Source of the DNA: Mycolicibacterium aichiense
GTDB lineage: Bacteria > Actinomycetota > Actinomycetes > Mycobacteriales > Mycobacteriaceae
Direction of reading: 5' to 3'
Assembly: GCF_010726245.1 (NCBI RefSeq)
Contig: NZ_AP022561.1
Location: 4,154,001-4,218,000, forward strand
Length of the DNA stretch: 64,000 bases
Shown here in pieces: positions 46,956-56,067 of the stretch. The translations under genes and the position numbers were made by a program. The notes below the pieces were generated by a model. It ran no database searches, was not told the DNA's origin, and worked only from the letters and a program-made list of their open reading frames with translations. Within the stretch, counting starts at the first letter, position 1, and every line of letters starts with the position of its first letter.

Positions 46956-48320
46956 ATGACCGAATTCATGCGCAACACAGACGCGTTCACCTGGTCGATG
47001 GAAGCCGATCCGCGGCTGAGATCCACGGTGGTGACGGTGATACTTCTCGACCGGTCCCCGGATTGGAACCTGGTGCGGGAGCGGTTCGATCTGGTCAGCC
47101 GCGAGCTGCCGATGTTCCGGCAGCGGGTGGTCAACTCACCGCCGCCGACGCCGCCGCGCTGGGAGTATGCCCCCGACTTCGATCTGAACTATCACATGCG
47201 CCGGGTATCGGCGCCGGAGCCGGGGAATCTGGACGGTGTGCTCGAGATGGCCCGGCTGGCCGCGATGTCCGACTTCGACCGGGCCCGGCCGATGTGGGAG
47301 GTCACCCTGATCGAGGGCCTCGACGACGGCGCGGCTGCCGTGTTGTGCAAATTCCACCACGCACTGACCGATGGCGTCGGTGGCGTTCAGATCGCGATGC
47401 GGCTCTTCGATCTGAGTGAGGATGCTCAGGGCGTCGAGACGATGCCCGCGGCGCCGGCCGTTTCTGCGCGCCAACCCCTGGCGGAGTACGGCGATGCCCT
47501 GCGCTACGACGCCGGCGTGATCGGCACTCTGCTCAGCGAGTCGGTCAAGATCGCTCCGAGATTGTTGTTCAACATCATTCGACGTCCCCGGCATACCGTC
47601 GAGTCCGCGGGCGAACTGGCCGCGTCGGTGTACCGGACGATTCGCCCGGTGAACAAACCGGGCTCTGCGCTGATGAAAGACCGGACACTGGTTCGCAGGC
47701 TCGGCGTGCTCGACGTTCCGATGCCGCGACTGCGCGAAGCCGCCCACCGCAGCGGTGGCGCACTCAACGACGCGTTCGTCGCAGGGGTGGCCGGCGGCCT
47801 GCGCCGCTACCACGACAAACACGGTGTCGGCGTCTTCGACCTGCATCTGACGATGCCGATCAACCTACGCACCGAAGACGACGAGACTGGCGGTAACCGG
47901 ATCACCTTGATGCGGTTCGACGTTCATGCCGGGATCACCGATCCGGCACGACGCATCAGAAGCATTCACGACTGCACCGGCCGGGTGCGCAACGAAAAGT
48001 CGATTCCGTACACGCAATTGATCGCCGGCGCCCTCAACGCGATGCCGCGCTGGTACATCGGATCGATCCTGCGCAACGTCGACTTCCTGTGCAGTGACGT
48101 CCCGGGGGTTCCCGTGCCTGTCTATCTCGGCGGCGCGCGGGTGCGCAAGCAATACGCCTTCGGCCCGACCGTGGGCGCGGCGGTCAACGTGACCTTGCTG
48201 ACCTACGTCGACACCTGCGCCCTCGGCATCGACGTCGACGCGGGCGCTATCCCGGACTTCGAGGTGTTCTGCGATTGTCTGGCAGCGGGATTCGACGAGA
48301 TTCTGGCGCTAGCGGACTGA
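46956..48320 (+). CDS. Wax-ester synthase/diacylglycerol acyltransferase
   Basis: A 454-aa WS/DGAT (triacylglycerol synthase) that joins acyl-CoA to an alcohol or diacylglycerol for storage lipid or wall wax. The HHxxxDG catalytic motif is present as FHHALTDG (His134, His135, Asp139). PRWEYAPDFDLNYHMR, the PxWE-like element RPMWEVTLIEGL, and the C-terminal NVTLLTYVDTCALGIDVD segment are typical. GGGAGCAGATC precedes the ATG. It ends 3 bp from the convergent FAAL gene. Confidence 0.92.
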   Translation: MTEFMRNTDAFTWSMEADPRLRSTVVTVILLDRSPDWNLVRERFDLVSRELPMFRQRVVNSPPPTPPRWEYAPDFDLNYHMRRVSAPEPGNLDGVLEMARLAAMSDFDRARPMWEVTLIEGLDDGAAAVLCKFHHALTDGVGGVQIAMRLFDLSEDAQGVETMPAAPAVSARQPLAEYGDALRYDAGVIGTLLSESVKIAPRLLFNIIRRPRHTVESAGELAASVYRTIRPVNKPGSALMKDRTLVRRLGVLDVPMPRLREAAHRSGGALNDAFVAGVAGGLRRYHDKHGVGVFDLHLTMPINLRTEDDETGGNRITLMRFDVHAGITDPARRIRSIHDCTGRVRNEKSIPYTQLIAGALNAMPRWYIGSILRNVDFLCSDVPGVPVPVYLGGARVRKQYAFGPTVGAAVNVTLLTYVDTCALGIDVDAGAIPDFEVFCDCLAAGFDEILALAD

Positions 48321-48323
48321 GAC

Positions 48324-50171
48324 TCAGCAGAATTCCCCTGCGAGATACGCCGCGCGACAGGCTTGCCGTGCCAGCTTGCCGCTGGTGGTGCGCGGGATCG
48401 TCCCGGCAGGAACCAGCCGGAAATCACTGACCGGGATGTGATGGGTGCGGGCCACTGCCGCCCGTACCGCCTCCACCACGACGGCGGAGTCCATCCGACT
48501 CGAACCGACGGCGCGTTCGGCCACGACGATGAGAAGCTCGCCCGCAGTGCCGGAGCCCGAGTCGCATGGTTTCGACGCAATGGCGAACGCCGCAACGTAT
48601 CCGTCCCGAATCGCCGGGGTGGACTGGCTCACGGTGGCCTCGATGTCGACCGGGTAGTGGTTGCGGCCATCGATGATGATCAGGTCCTTCCTACGGCCGG
48701 TGATGTAGAGCTCACCGTCGAGGTAGACACCGAGATCTCCTGTCGCAAGCCATGTTCCGTTCTCAGCCACACCATCGGCGTGACTCGAGGTCTCCAGGCG
48801 GGTTTGCAGCTTGTTCCCGAAGACTTCTCGGGTCTCGTCTGCACGTCCCCAGTACCCTCGCCCGATGTTGTTGCCGTGCAGCCAGATCTCCCCCACGCAC
48901 CCATCGGGCAGTTCGGCACCGGAAGCCGCGTCGACGATGACGAGCCATTGGTCGGGTATCGGTTGGCCGCAGGACACGAGTGACACGCCCCCCGCAGCGC
49001 CGGCGTCCACCGGAACCGCATGGCCCTTGGCCAGCGCGCTCCTGTCGAGATGGATCGCGGAGGCGGCGGCGCCGGCGGCGATACTGGCCACCGACAACGT
49101 CGCCTCGGCCATTCCATACGACGGCTTGATCGCCGTGGCGGGCAAGCCGTAGGGAGCGAACGCGGCGGTGAACTTGTCGATCGCATCCATCGTCACGGGC
49201 TCCGAGCCGTTGAGCAAACCGGCGACGTTGCCGAGATCCACCTGCTCGCCGGCCGGCGGGAGGCCGCGTTCAGCGCAGAGCGCGAAGGCGAAATTGGGTG
49301 CTGCTGCGAAAGTCCGACCGTGCACCGCCTCGTCGGCGAGCTGCCGAATCCATCGATAGGGGCGACGGACGAATGCCATCGGGTCCATCAGCGTGATCTG
49401 ACCACCGCACAACATCGGAAACATGATCATGACCAGTCCCATGTCATGGTAGAGCGGAAGCCAGCTCACGCTTCGAATTCCCATGTCCAGCCGGCCGGCC
49501 AGGATCATCTGTGCGACGTTGGTGCACGCGGACCGGTGAGTGATCTCGACACCGACCGGTGTGCGCGTCGAACCAGAGGTGTACTGCAGGTAAGCGACGT
49601 CATCGGCAGTGTGCTCTATGTGGATCGCGTTCTGGCCGAGGGAAACCGGGACGGCATCGACGGCGATGACGCGCGGCCGATCTGCCGTGGCTATCGCGCG
49701 TAGCATGTCACGAACTGATTCTGCTGCACCTGCGGTGGTCAGGATTACGCGCGGATTCGAGTCCGCAAGAACCGCTCTCAGCCGTTCGGCATGGCCGGAG
49801 AGTGCCGGCACGAACAACGGCACCGCGATGGTTCCGGCGTGGATGGCGGCGAAGAAACCGATGACGTAGTGCAGCCCTTGGGGGGCCAGTATCGCCACTC
49901 GGTCTCCAGGTGCGGTGACCTGGCGGAGCCTGGCCGCCACAGCGTTGGAAGCGGTCGCCAACGACCGCCAGCTCAGCTCCTCGATGCTGCCGTCAGCATC
50001 GTGCGAGTAGTCGACGAAGCGATAGGCGGCGCGGTACTCCTCCTGCTCAGCATGGTCGGCGAGAAAAGAGGTGAGGGTGAGGTCATCAGGGACGGATATG
50101 GTGCCGTCCGGCGACATGTATTGCGCCAACAGATCGTCAGTAGTACTGCAACACAGGCTATCCCGACTCAT
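48324..50171 (-). CDS. Fatty-acyl-AMP ligase (FAAL, FadD-type)
   Basis: A 615-aa adenylate-forming enzyme of the FAAL group, which activates fatty acids as acyl-AMP for transfer to an ACP or PKS. The P-loop-like A3 motif is YTSGSTRTPVG (about 196); others are WLPLYHDMGL, PSYGMAEATLSV, TGDLGVYLDGELYITGRRKDLII and the C-terminal Lys region RTTSGKLARQACR. Length and the PLYHDMGL motif are like FadD26/FadD32-type FAALs. No PKS adjoins it; its acceptor could be a carrier elsewhere. It is convergent with the WS/DGAT gene. The ATG at 50171 follows an AT-rich leader. Confidence 0.88.
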   Translation of the reverse strand: MSRDSLCCSTTDDLLAQYMSPDGTISVPDDLTLTSFLADHAEQEEYRAAYRFVDYSHDADGSIEELSWRSLATASNAVAARLRQVTAPGDRVAILAPQGLHYVIGFFAAIHAGTIAVPLFVPALSGHAERLRAVLADSNPRVILTTAGAAESVRDMLRAIATADRPRVIAVDAVPVSLGQNAIHIEHTADDVAYLQYTSGSTRTPVGVEITHRSACTNVAQMILAGRLDMGIRSVSWLPLYHDMGLVMIMFPMLCGGQITLMDPMAFVRRPYRWIRQLADEAVHGRTFAAAPNFAFALCAERGLPPAGEQVDLGNVAGLLNGSEPVTMDAIDKFTAAFAPYGLPATAIKPSYGMAEATLSVASIAAGAAASAIHLDRSALAKGHAVPVDAGAAGGVSLVSCGQPIPDQWLVIVDAASGAELPDGCVGEIWLHGNNIGRGYWGRADETREVFGNKLQTRLETSSHADGVAENGTWLATGDLGVYLDGELYITGRRKDLIIIDGRNHYPVDIEATVSQSTPAIRDGYVAAFAIASKPCDSGSGTAGELLIVVAERAVGSSRMDSAVVVEAVRAAVARTHHIPVSDFRLVPAGTIPRTTSGKLARQACRAAYLAGEFC

Positions 50172-50416
50172 CCGGAAACAATATTAGACATTCTAGATAA
50201 ACGAGACGGTGCGGTCCTGTAATTCGCCTCACCCGGTTGCGCCGGGATGGCCCACGTCACACAGCGACTTTCCAGAATTATTGCCGCGCAGTGTCGCTCG
50301 CCGATCGGCTGAATACCGAATACCGGCGTTCACGGCGAGTTCTCAGCACAGGCACAGCGATTCCTCGGCTCGGGCGGCCGCAGACGAACCGGAATGACCA
50401 ACCCGCGAGGGACAGT

Positions 50417-53038
50417 TCAGGCGATCAGTTCGATGACGTGGGCATCGTGCACGCCCAGGTAGCGGGCCGGTGTGCAGGTCAGCACGATGACCTGCCCGTT
50501 GTCTCCGACGGTGTCGAACACCGCACCCATCTTCGTCAGCCGGTCCGGGTCGGTGAAGCCGAGCGCGTCGTCGATGACCACCGGTACGGAGTCTTCCTTT
50601 GCGACCAGCGCTGCACCGGCCAGCCGAGCCAGAATGCCGAGTTGTTCCTTGGCACCTCCGGACAGCGAGTCGTAGGGAACAGTCCGACCATCCAGGGTGC
50701 GGTTGCAGATTCGTAGATCGCTGTCGATCTCGACTTCGAAGCTCGGCCCGAACACCGGACGGCCCAGCCGCTCGATTTCGCTGCGGAACGGTGCGACGTA
50801 ACGCTGCCGGGTGTTGTCCCGGTGGCGGGCCATCACCGATCGCAACAACTGCGCGGCCCGAGCCCGGCGAGACACCCGTGAATGCTCGGCGAAGGCGTGT
50901 TCGCGGGCGATCTGGGCAGTGTCGAGGCTGCCTTGCCGGCCCTCGTTGCCGATGATGCCGAGCTCGACGGTGATGTCGTTGAGAGCCTGGCCGACCTGCG
51001 CGTACTCGCCCTCCAGCGCAGCTGCCGCGGCGCTGGCCTCGGCAAGCTCCGCTTGGACGGCAGCGGGGTCGCAGGCGGCATACGCCGTCGCCAGCTCGGC
51101 CACCGCCGCGTCGGCCTGTCGTTGAGCCTCGACGTCGGCGGCCGCCTGCGCGGCCAGCTGCTCGTCGTCGCTGTCGGCGCGCAGTGCTGCCAACCGCTCT
51201 CTGGCCACATCGAGTTCGGCACCGGCGTCGGTCGCCTTTGCCCGAAGAACCGTTGCCGCCGTGCTGCTTTCGGTCAGCCGGACATTGGCACCGGCCATCG
51301 CCCGCTGATGCAGATCGGCGTCGGCACGCGCGGTTTCACGCGCCTCGATCGCGCTCACGAACGCCGCGCGCGCGGCGGCAGCGTCGATACCCGCGGCCAG
51401 CAGGACAGGCGAGATCGTCTCACGCAGAGATGCCAGCCGCGCGCGCATCTCCACCACGCCTTCGTCTTCGCACAACCCGGCCAGTGTCGCGGCCAACTGA
51501 TCGCGGTTGCTGACCAGTTCCCGGCGGCGGCGGTCGAGATTCCGCGCACTCTCGAGGTCGACGGCACCGCCCTGCCGCAGCGCCTCGGCCAGAACCAGTT
51601 GTGCCGCTTCCAGTTTGGCCTGAACGCTGGAGGTGGTAGCGCCCGGATCGATCCGCACACTGAGCATCCCGGGCAGCTCGACTGCCGTCGGCGATGACGT
51701 GGGGGGCGCCCAGCTCTGTCCAGCAGTCAGCCGGATGGTCTGCGCCCCCACCGTCAGCTCGAGATCGGTGGCCGCCGTGAACTCCACCGTCGTCGCAGTG
51801 GCGGTGAGCTGTGCCTCGATCCGCTCGACGAGTGCCGCGGCCGACTCGACATCGGCCATCACCTCAGAGGTCAGCGTGATCCCGGCGAGCTCCTTGGTCA
51901 GGGTGGCCAGGTCGTGCTCGATCGTCTCGATCCGCTCCAGCCGCGCGGCGAGACGCTGCGCCTGCTCGTCGGCGGCCAGCGCATCCACCACCCGACGGGC
52001 CTGGTCTACCGTCTCCTGCGCGGTGGCGAGGACGGCGGTCGATTCCGCGGCTGCCGCACACGCCATTTCGACGACTTCGCGGGCGGTGTGTTCGGCCTCG
52101 ATGGCGGCTGCCAGCCGCGATTGGACGTCGGCAACGGCGGCGATGCGCGCCGCCACATCCTCGCGCAGGCGAGCCCGTTGCGCCTGCGCGGCGCTCGATG
52201 CGGCGCAGGTGCCCTGCGCCGCGGTCGCGATCAGCTCGGCCTGACGCAGCTGGTCGCCGAGCGCGGCCAGCGCGGTGGCCGCCGTCTGGGCGGCCGCCAG
52301 CCGCTGGGCGACACTGGGGCCGCGGTCGGCCAGCACGGCTTGTCGCTCGGCGAGATCGGCATGCCTGCGCACGCGTTCGTCGACTTCGGCGACCGCGGCC
52401 GCGCACCGGGCCACGTCCTCGTCGGCCGCACGCAGCTGGGCTATCGCCGCCGCCCACTCACCGGTCGGCCGACCCGTCGCCGTGAAGTACTTGCCGTATT
52501 CAGCGTCGATCCGTTCGATCAACAGGGGTTCGGTGCCCGAGAGCGCCGCGTCGTCGCCCGCCGCCAAATCCAGTGCCCGCGAAAGGGCGTCGCATTCGGA
52601 CAGGTCCACCGCCGCCGTCGAGCCGGCCTGCAGAACCCGCTGCGCGTGCCACAGCTCGGTGTCGACCGTCTCCCCGAGCATGGCCAGGACCCGCTCGTGC
52701 GCCTCGTCCCCGGTGAGCTGTTCGCGCCGGGGCGCCGAGATCGTGAGTTCGGTCTCGCACTTCTTGTGAAAGCGTTTCCGGTAAACGAAACGGTATGGGC
52801 CGGTGCTGATTTCGGCGAGGACTTCGGATCCGACATCGGCGTGCGTCGGCTTGACCTGCTTGACGTCTTTCTTCGTCGAGCGGTCCTTCGATTCCAGCAG
52901 CAGGTCGAGCGCCTCGATCATCGACGTCTTGCCGATCTCATTGGCACCGCATACGACGACCACGCCGTGGTCGGGAAATTGGATGTCGCGGTGGGTGATT
53001 CCGCGATAGTTCGTCAGAGCCAGCCGATGCAGTTTCAC
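50417..53038 (-). CDS. SbcC/Rad50-like AAA ATPase
   Basis: An 873-aa ATPase of the SMC/Rad50 superfamily. An N-terminal Walker A (GANEIGKTS, about 32-40) and a C-terminal half with LSGGAKEQL and Walker B VPVVIDDALGFTD are separated by about 500 residues of Ala/Glu/Arg-rich coiled coil. The CxxC zinc hook of true Rad50 is not seen. The gene overlaps the metallophosphoesterase gene by ATGA; the pair matches M. tuberculosis Rv1277-Rv1278 in order and size (from memory), where the protein is about 875 aa. Likely role: nuclease complex for broken or structured DNA ends. Confidence 0.85.
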   Translation of the reverse strand: MKLHRLALTNYRGITHRDIQFPDHGVVVVCGANEIGKTSMIEALDLLLESKDRSTKKDVKQVKPTHADVGSEVLAEISTGPYRFVYRKRFHKKCETELTISAPRREQLTGDEAHERVLAMLGETVDTELWHAQRVLQAGSTAAVDLSECDALSRALDLAAGDDAALSGTEPLLIERIDAEYGKYFTATGRPTGEWAAAIAQLRAADEDVARCAAAVAEVDERVRRHADLAERQAVLADRGPSVAQRLAAAQTAATALAALGDQLRQAELIATAAQGTCAASSAAQAQRARLREDVAARIAAVADVQSRLAAAIEAEHTAREVVEMACAAAAESTAVLATAQETVDQARRVVDALAADEQAQRLAARLERIETIEHDLATLTKELAGITLTSEVMADVESAAALVERIEAQLTATATTVEFTAATDLELTVGAQTIRLTAGQSWAPPTSSPTAVELPGMLSVRIDPGATTSSVQAKLEAAQLVLAEALRQGGAVDLESARNLDRRRRELVSNRDQLAATLAGLCEDEGVVEMRARLASLRETISPVLLAAGIDAAAARAAFVSAIEARETARADADLHQRAMAGANVRLTESSTAATVLRAKATDAGAELDVARERLAALRADSDDEQLAAQAAADVEAQRQADAAVAELATAYAACDPAAVQAELAEASAAAAALEGEYAQVGQALNDITVELGIIGNEGRQGSLDTAQIAREHAFAEHSRVSRRARAAQLLRSVMARHRDNTRQRYVAPFRSEIERLGRPVFGPSFEVEIDSDLRICNRTLDGRTVPYDSLSGGAKEQLGILARLAGAALVAKEDSVPVVIDDALGFTDPDRLTKMGAVFDTVGDNGQVIVLTCTPARYLGVHDAHVIELIA

Positions 53039-54186
53039 GCCGCGCTCCCCCCGGCCAGCCGGAGCAACAGCCCGAGCGCGCTCTGGGCATCCTGGGCGGC
53101 TTCGTCGTCACCGGAGCGGGCCGTGTCGACCAGCTCGTCGACGGCGGCCGCGGCGAACCCACCGATGCCCAGGTCGTCGAACTCGCCGTCGGCAGGCATG
53201 ACCGCGATGTTGGTGTGTCGTTCCCAGGTGCCGAGCCAGGCGAACAGCCGGGCGTACTTGTCCAGGCAGGCATCCAGCGCCGCACGGTCGGTGACGGTCA
53301 GCGAGCCGGTCAACCCCAACCGAACGACCGTACGGTCCTTGTCCGCCAGCAGATCCAGATTGAGGTCGAGATCGGCGATGTCGCGGGTGTCGTCGACCTG
53401 GCGGTGCAACGTCACGAACCGCCACCGTCCGACCTGGTGGGAATCGACGGTGACCGGATGCGCAGGGTCCGCCTCGTCGATGTCGACCAGCAGGACATGA
53501 CCCGGATCGGCCTCGACGTCATCGAAGTTCGTCACTTCCGGCGAGCCGGAATACCACACCCTGCGACTCTCGCCGACGCAGGTACGGGAGTGCTTGTCGC
53601 CCAAGGCGACATAGTGGACGGCGCCGCGCGCGACAGCATCGGTCACGGCAGCCATCCGGATCAGCGACGGCTTGCCGGGATCGGGGTCGAGCACGTCGAC
53701 TCCGCCGTGGGCGACCAGAACGCGCGCGGTGCCGTCGGCCGGAAGGTCCCCCAGCACCGCGGCTGCCAGGTCGGTGGTCGGTGCCTTGGTGCGCCATGGC
53801 GCCGCGACCAACTGCACCCCGGGACGCACCTCCCACACCCCGTCGCGGTCCAGCACGGTCACGTTGTCCGGGCATTCGGCCCGGAAGAGGGCACTGGTAT
53901 ACACCGACGACGCGTCGAGTGGATCGTGGTTGCCCGGCAGCAGATACACCGGAACGCCGATGGCGCGCATCGCTTCCAGCGACTGGCTGACCACCTTGGG
54001 CGCAAGCTGATTGTGCTCGAACACGTCACCGGCGACGACGACGAACTCCGCGGAGGTCCGCCGGGCCAGCGCGCCGAGGCCTGCGACCGCATCACGCCGG
54101 GCGGCCGAGTACCGCGGCTGGGCTTCACCTTCCAGGAAATGCCGCGTCATGCCGAGTTGCCAGTCGGCGGTGTGCAGAAATCGCAT
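53035..54186 (-). CDS. SbcD/Mre11-like metallophosphoesterase
   Basis: A 383-aa calcineurin-like phosphoesterase. Metal-binding motifs: HTADWQLG (Asp8), VVAGDVFEHNQ, PGNHDPLD, VAHGGVD and ALGDKHSR. These are the conserved set of Mre11/SbcD-type nucleases. Partner of the SbcC-like ATPase encoded directly after it. The ATG at 54186 follows AGGAAGGA by about 9 nt; the longer frame to 54249 lies in the leader. Sequence alone does not show whether it acts as an exo- or endonuclease. Confidence 0.85.
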   Translation of the reverse strand: MRFLHTADWQLGMTRHFLEGEAQPRYSAARRDAVAGLGALARRTSAEFVVVAGDVFEHNQLAPKVVSQSLEAMRAIGVPVYLLPGNHDPLDASSVYTSALFRAECPDNVTVLDRDGVWEVRPGVQLVAAPWRTKAPTTDLAAAVLGDLPADGTARVLVAHGGVDVLDPDPGKPSLIRMAAVTDAVARGAVHYVALGDKHSRTCVGESRRVWYSGSPEVTNFDDVEADPGHVLLVDIDEADPAHPVTVDSHQVGRWRFVTLHRQVDDTRDIADLDLNLDLLADKDRTVVRLGLTGSLTVTDRAALDACLDKYARLFAWLGTWERHTNIAVMPADGEFDDLGIGGFAAAAVDELVDTARSGDDEAAQDAQSALGLLLRLAGGSAA

Positions 54187-54298
54187 TCGCGGGCGTCCTT
54201 CCTGTTCTCGGTGGGGTGCTGCGGCGAGTGTAGGGCGCGGCGCCGACAAGTCCGTGGACCTCGTCCGGCATGTACCGATCGGGGTTTAGCCTGGGCCG

Positions 54299-54805
54299 GT
54301 GACTGCTGGAGAACGCACCCTCGTCCTGATGCGCCACGCCAAGTCGGACTACCCCAACGGGGTGCCCGACCACGACCGGCCGCTGGCGTCCCGCGGTGTC
54401 CGGGAAGGCGGCCTGGCCGGCGAGTGGCTGCGGGCCAACATCCCGGCGATCGATCTGGTGCTGTGCTCCACGGCGACCCGCACCCGTCAAACCCTCGAGC
54501 GCACCGGTATCACGGCGCCCGTCACCTACTCCCAACGGCTCTACGGCGCCACCCCGGGAACGATGCTGCTCGAAATCAACCAGGTGCCCGATGATGTCGC
54601 GACGCTCATGGTGGTGGGCCACGAACCGACGATGAGCCAGCTGTCACTGGGCCTGGCCGACCCCGACCGTTCGGACCGCGGGGCGGCCGACGGCATCGCG
54701 ATGAAGTACCCGACGTCGGCCATCGCCGTGCTGCGGGTGCCGGTCGGCTGGGCGGCCCTGGAACTCAGCTGTGCCGAGCTGACCTCATTCCACGTGCCGC
54801 GTTAG
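54299..54805 (+). CDS. SixA-type phosphohistidine phosphatase
   Basis: A 168-aa histidine-phosphatase-superfamily protein. The catalytic RHG-type motif reads LMRHAKSD near residue 10, with STATRTRQT and VVGHEPTM as the second arginine and second histidine motifs. Size and lack of a long insertion match SixA, which removes phosphate from phosphohistidine in phosphorelay proteins; small-molecule substrates are also possible. The GTG at 54299 is divergent from the SbcD-like gene. The end overlaps lprC by 4 bp tail-to-tail. Confidence 0.85.
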   Translation: MTAGERTLVLMRHAKSDYPNGVPDHDRPLASRGVREGGLAGEWLRANIPAIDLVLCSTATRTRQTLERTGITAPVTYSQRLYGATPGTMLLEINQVPDDVATLMVVGHEPTMSQLSLGLADPDRSDRGAADGIAMKYPTSAIAVLRVPVGWAALELSCAELTSFHVPR

Positions 54806-55350
54806 GAGTTGGTGGCCAGCGTCAGTTCCATCAGCTTGATGGCCTGACCGCACGCGTCGATGCCGGGGGCCTGCGGGTTGACCCACCACCCGACGACACC
54901 GCCTGCGTCGCTGGCGACACCGCACCCACCATTGGGATCGCTGGTCCGCATCACGATCGACGGCACACCGGCGATCGACCGGTTCTCGATCTGGTACTTG
55001 AGGAACTGCCCGACCGAACGCTCATTGTCGAGGCTGCCCTGCTCGTACCAGAAGCGGGTGATGTCGACCAGGCCGGCCGGGTTGGCGGCCTGCCAGCGGC
55101 AGACGGCACCGACGAAGGTGCTCTGGATGTCCAGCGGGTCCGCGCCCACCGTCTTGGCCAGGATGTCGGTGGTGAGGACGTCACATTCCTTGAGCAGGTT
55201 CGGGTACTGCTGGGCCGAGTTGTCGTTGCGCGGCACGCTGCCCGAGCCCGACTTGGCCGCGGTGCCCTCGACTGTCTTGGCGCAGCCGCTGACCATCACC
55301 AGAGCGCACAGCGCCGCACCCACCGCGGTTGCTACCCGGCGCGGGCTCAT
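54802..55350 (-). CDS. lprC: Lipoprotein LprC-like (DUF3558-type)
   Basis: A 182-aa lipoprotein. Signal peptide with lipobox MVSGC, Cys23. The mature domain has four further cysteines in two close groups (LKECDVL, GAVCRWQ, GGCGVAS, GIDACGQ) that probably form disulfides, as in DUF3558 proteins. Function is unknown. Assignment to LprC rather than LprB rests on gene order: it lies next to the SixA gene as in M. tuberculosis Rv1275-Rv1276c (from memory). The ATG overlaps the lprB stop as ATGA. Confidence 0.75.
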   Translation of the reverse strand: MSPRRVATAVGAALCALVMVSGCAKTVEGTAAKSGSGSVPRNDNSAQQYPNLLKECDVLTTDILAKTVGADPLDIQSTFVGAVCRWQAANPAGLVDITRFWYEQGSLDNERSVGQFLKYQIENRSIAGVPSIVMRTSDPNGGCGVASDAGGVVGWWVNPQAPGIDACGQAIKLMELTLATNS

Positions 55351-55904
55351 TTGGAATTCACGATCGATTGACGGGTCAATTCCTTGGCCACGTCGCAGGC
55401 CGGCGGGAAGGGCTTCTCGGCGAAACTGACCGACCATTCGATGAAGTCGTCGTTGAACTGGATGCCGACCTCGCACAGGTTGTCCCCCAGAGTCGGATCG
55501 GTGCCGACGGCGATGAACCCGCTGTGGCCCTCGATGTTGATGTCCTCGACGCTGGTGCGCGACAGCTCTTCGGTCTTGCGTTCCCGCCCGATCGGGCTGC
55601 CCCGGTACCAGGTGAAGGAGAAGTGCGGTCCCAGGATCCCGCCGCCGGCCAGCCACTGACAGCCGACCGAGTTCTTGGCCGTGTTCACCAAGCCGGTCAC
55701 CCGGGTCTGCTCGGCCATCGTCTGGTCAGTGATGCCACCGCATTCGGGGAACATCGGACCGTGTTTGGCGTTGCCCGACTGCGGCGCGGGAGCCTGCGAA
55801 CCCTGTGGCTGGCTGGGGCCGCTGCCCGAATCCGAGCATGCGCCGATAGAGGCCGCGATGGCTACAACCCCGGCAGCCAACGCGAGTTTGCGCGTCGCTG
55901 TCAT
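55347..55904 (-). CDS. lprB: Lipoprotein LprB-like (DUF3558-type)
   Basis: A 185-aa lipoprotein, the length I recall for M. tuberculosis LprB (Rv1274). The signal peptide ends in the lipobox IGAC, Cys23. The mature part begins with a Ser/Gly/Gln-rich linker and holds cysteines in FPECGGI, SVGCQWL, NLCEVGI and PPACDVA. Function unknown. The ATG at 55904 has CAGGTG just upstream. It and lprC form a two-gene operon divergent from the ABC exporter pair. Confidence 0.78.
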   Translation of the reverse strand: MTATRKLALAAGVVAIAASIGACSDSGSGPSQPQGSQAPAPQSGNAKHGPMFPECGGITDQTMAEQTRVTGLVNTAKNSVGCQWLAGGGILGPHFSFTWYRGSPIGRERKTEELSRTSVEDINIEGHSGFIAVGTDPTLGDNLCEVGIQFNDDFIEWSVSFAEKPFPPACDVAKELTRQSIVNSK

Positions 55905-55986
55905 GCGCACCTGCTGCAAGTCACAGCATGCACTGTAGCGGCAGCCCCTCGACACAACCACCGACAGGCCGCTTGACCTGCCACTT

Positions 55987-56006
55987 TGTCGCGATTCTCG
56001 GCGACA
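55987..56006. other. Inverted repeat in the lprB/ABC divergent region
   Basis: TGTCGC (55987-55992) and GCGACA (56001-56006) form a 6-bp stem with an 8-bp loop between the divergent lprB and ABC exporter genes, 62 bp before the ATG at 56068. It could be an operator or a small intergenic repeat. Confidence 0.35.
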
Positions 56007-56067
56007 GAAAACGGCGCGGCCCGACAACGTCAGCGGTGCCCCGGTAGCGGTGTGCAACAGTAGCGAA

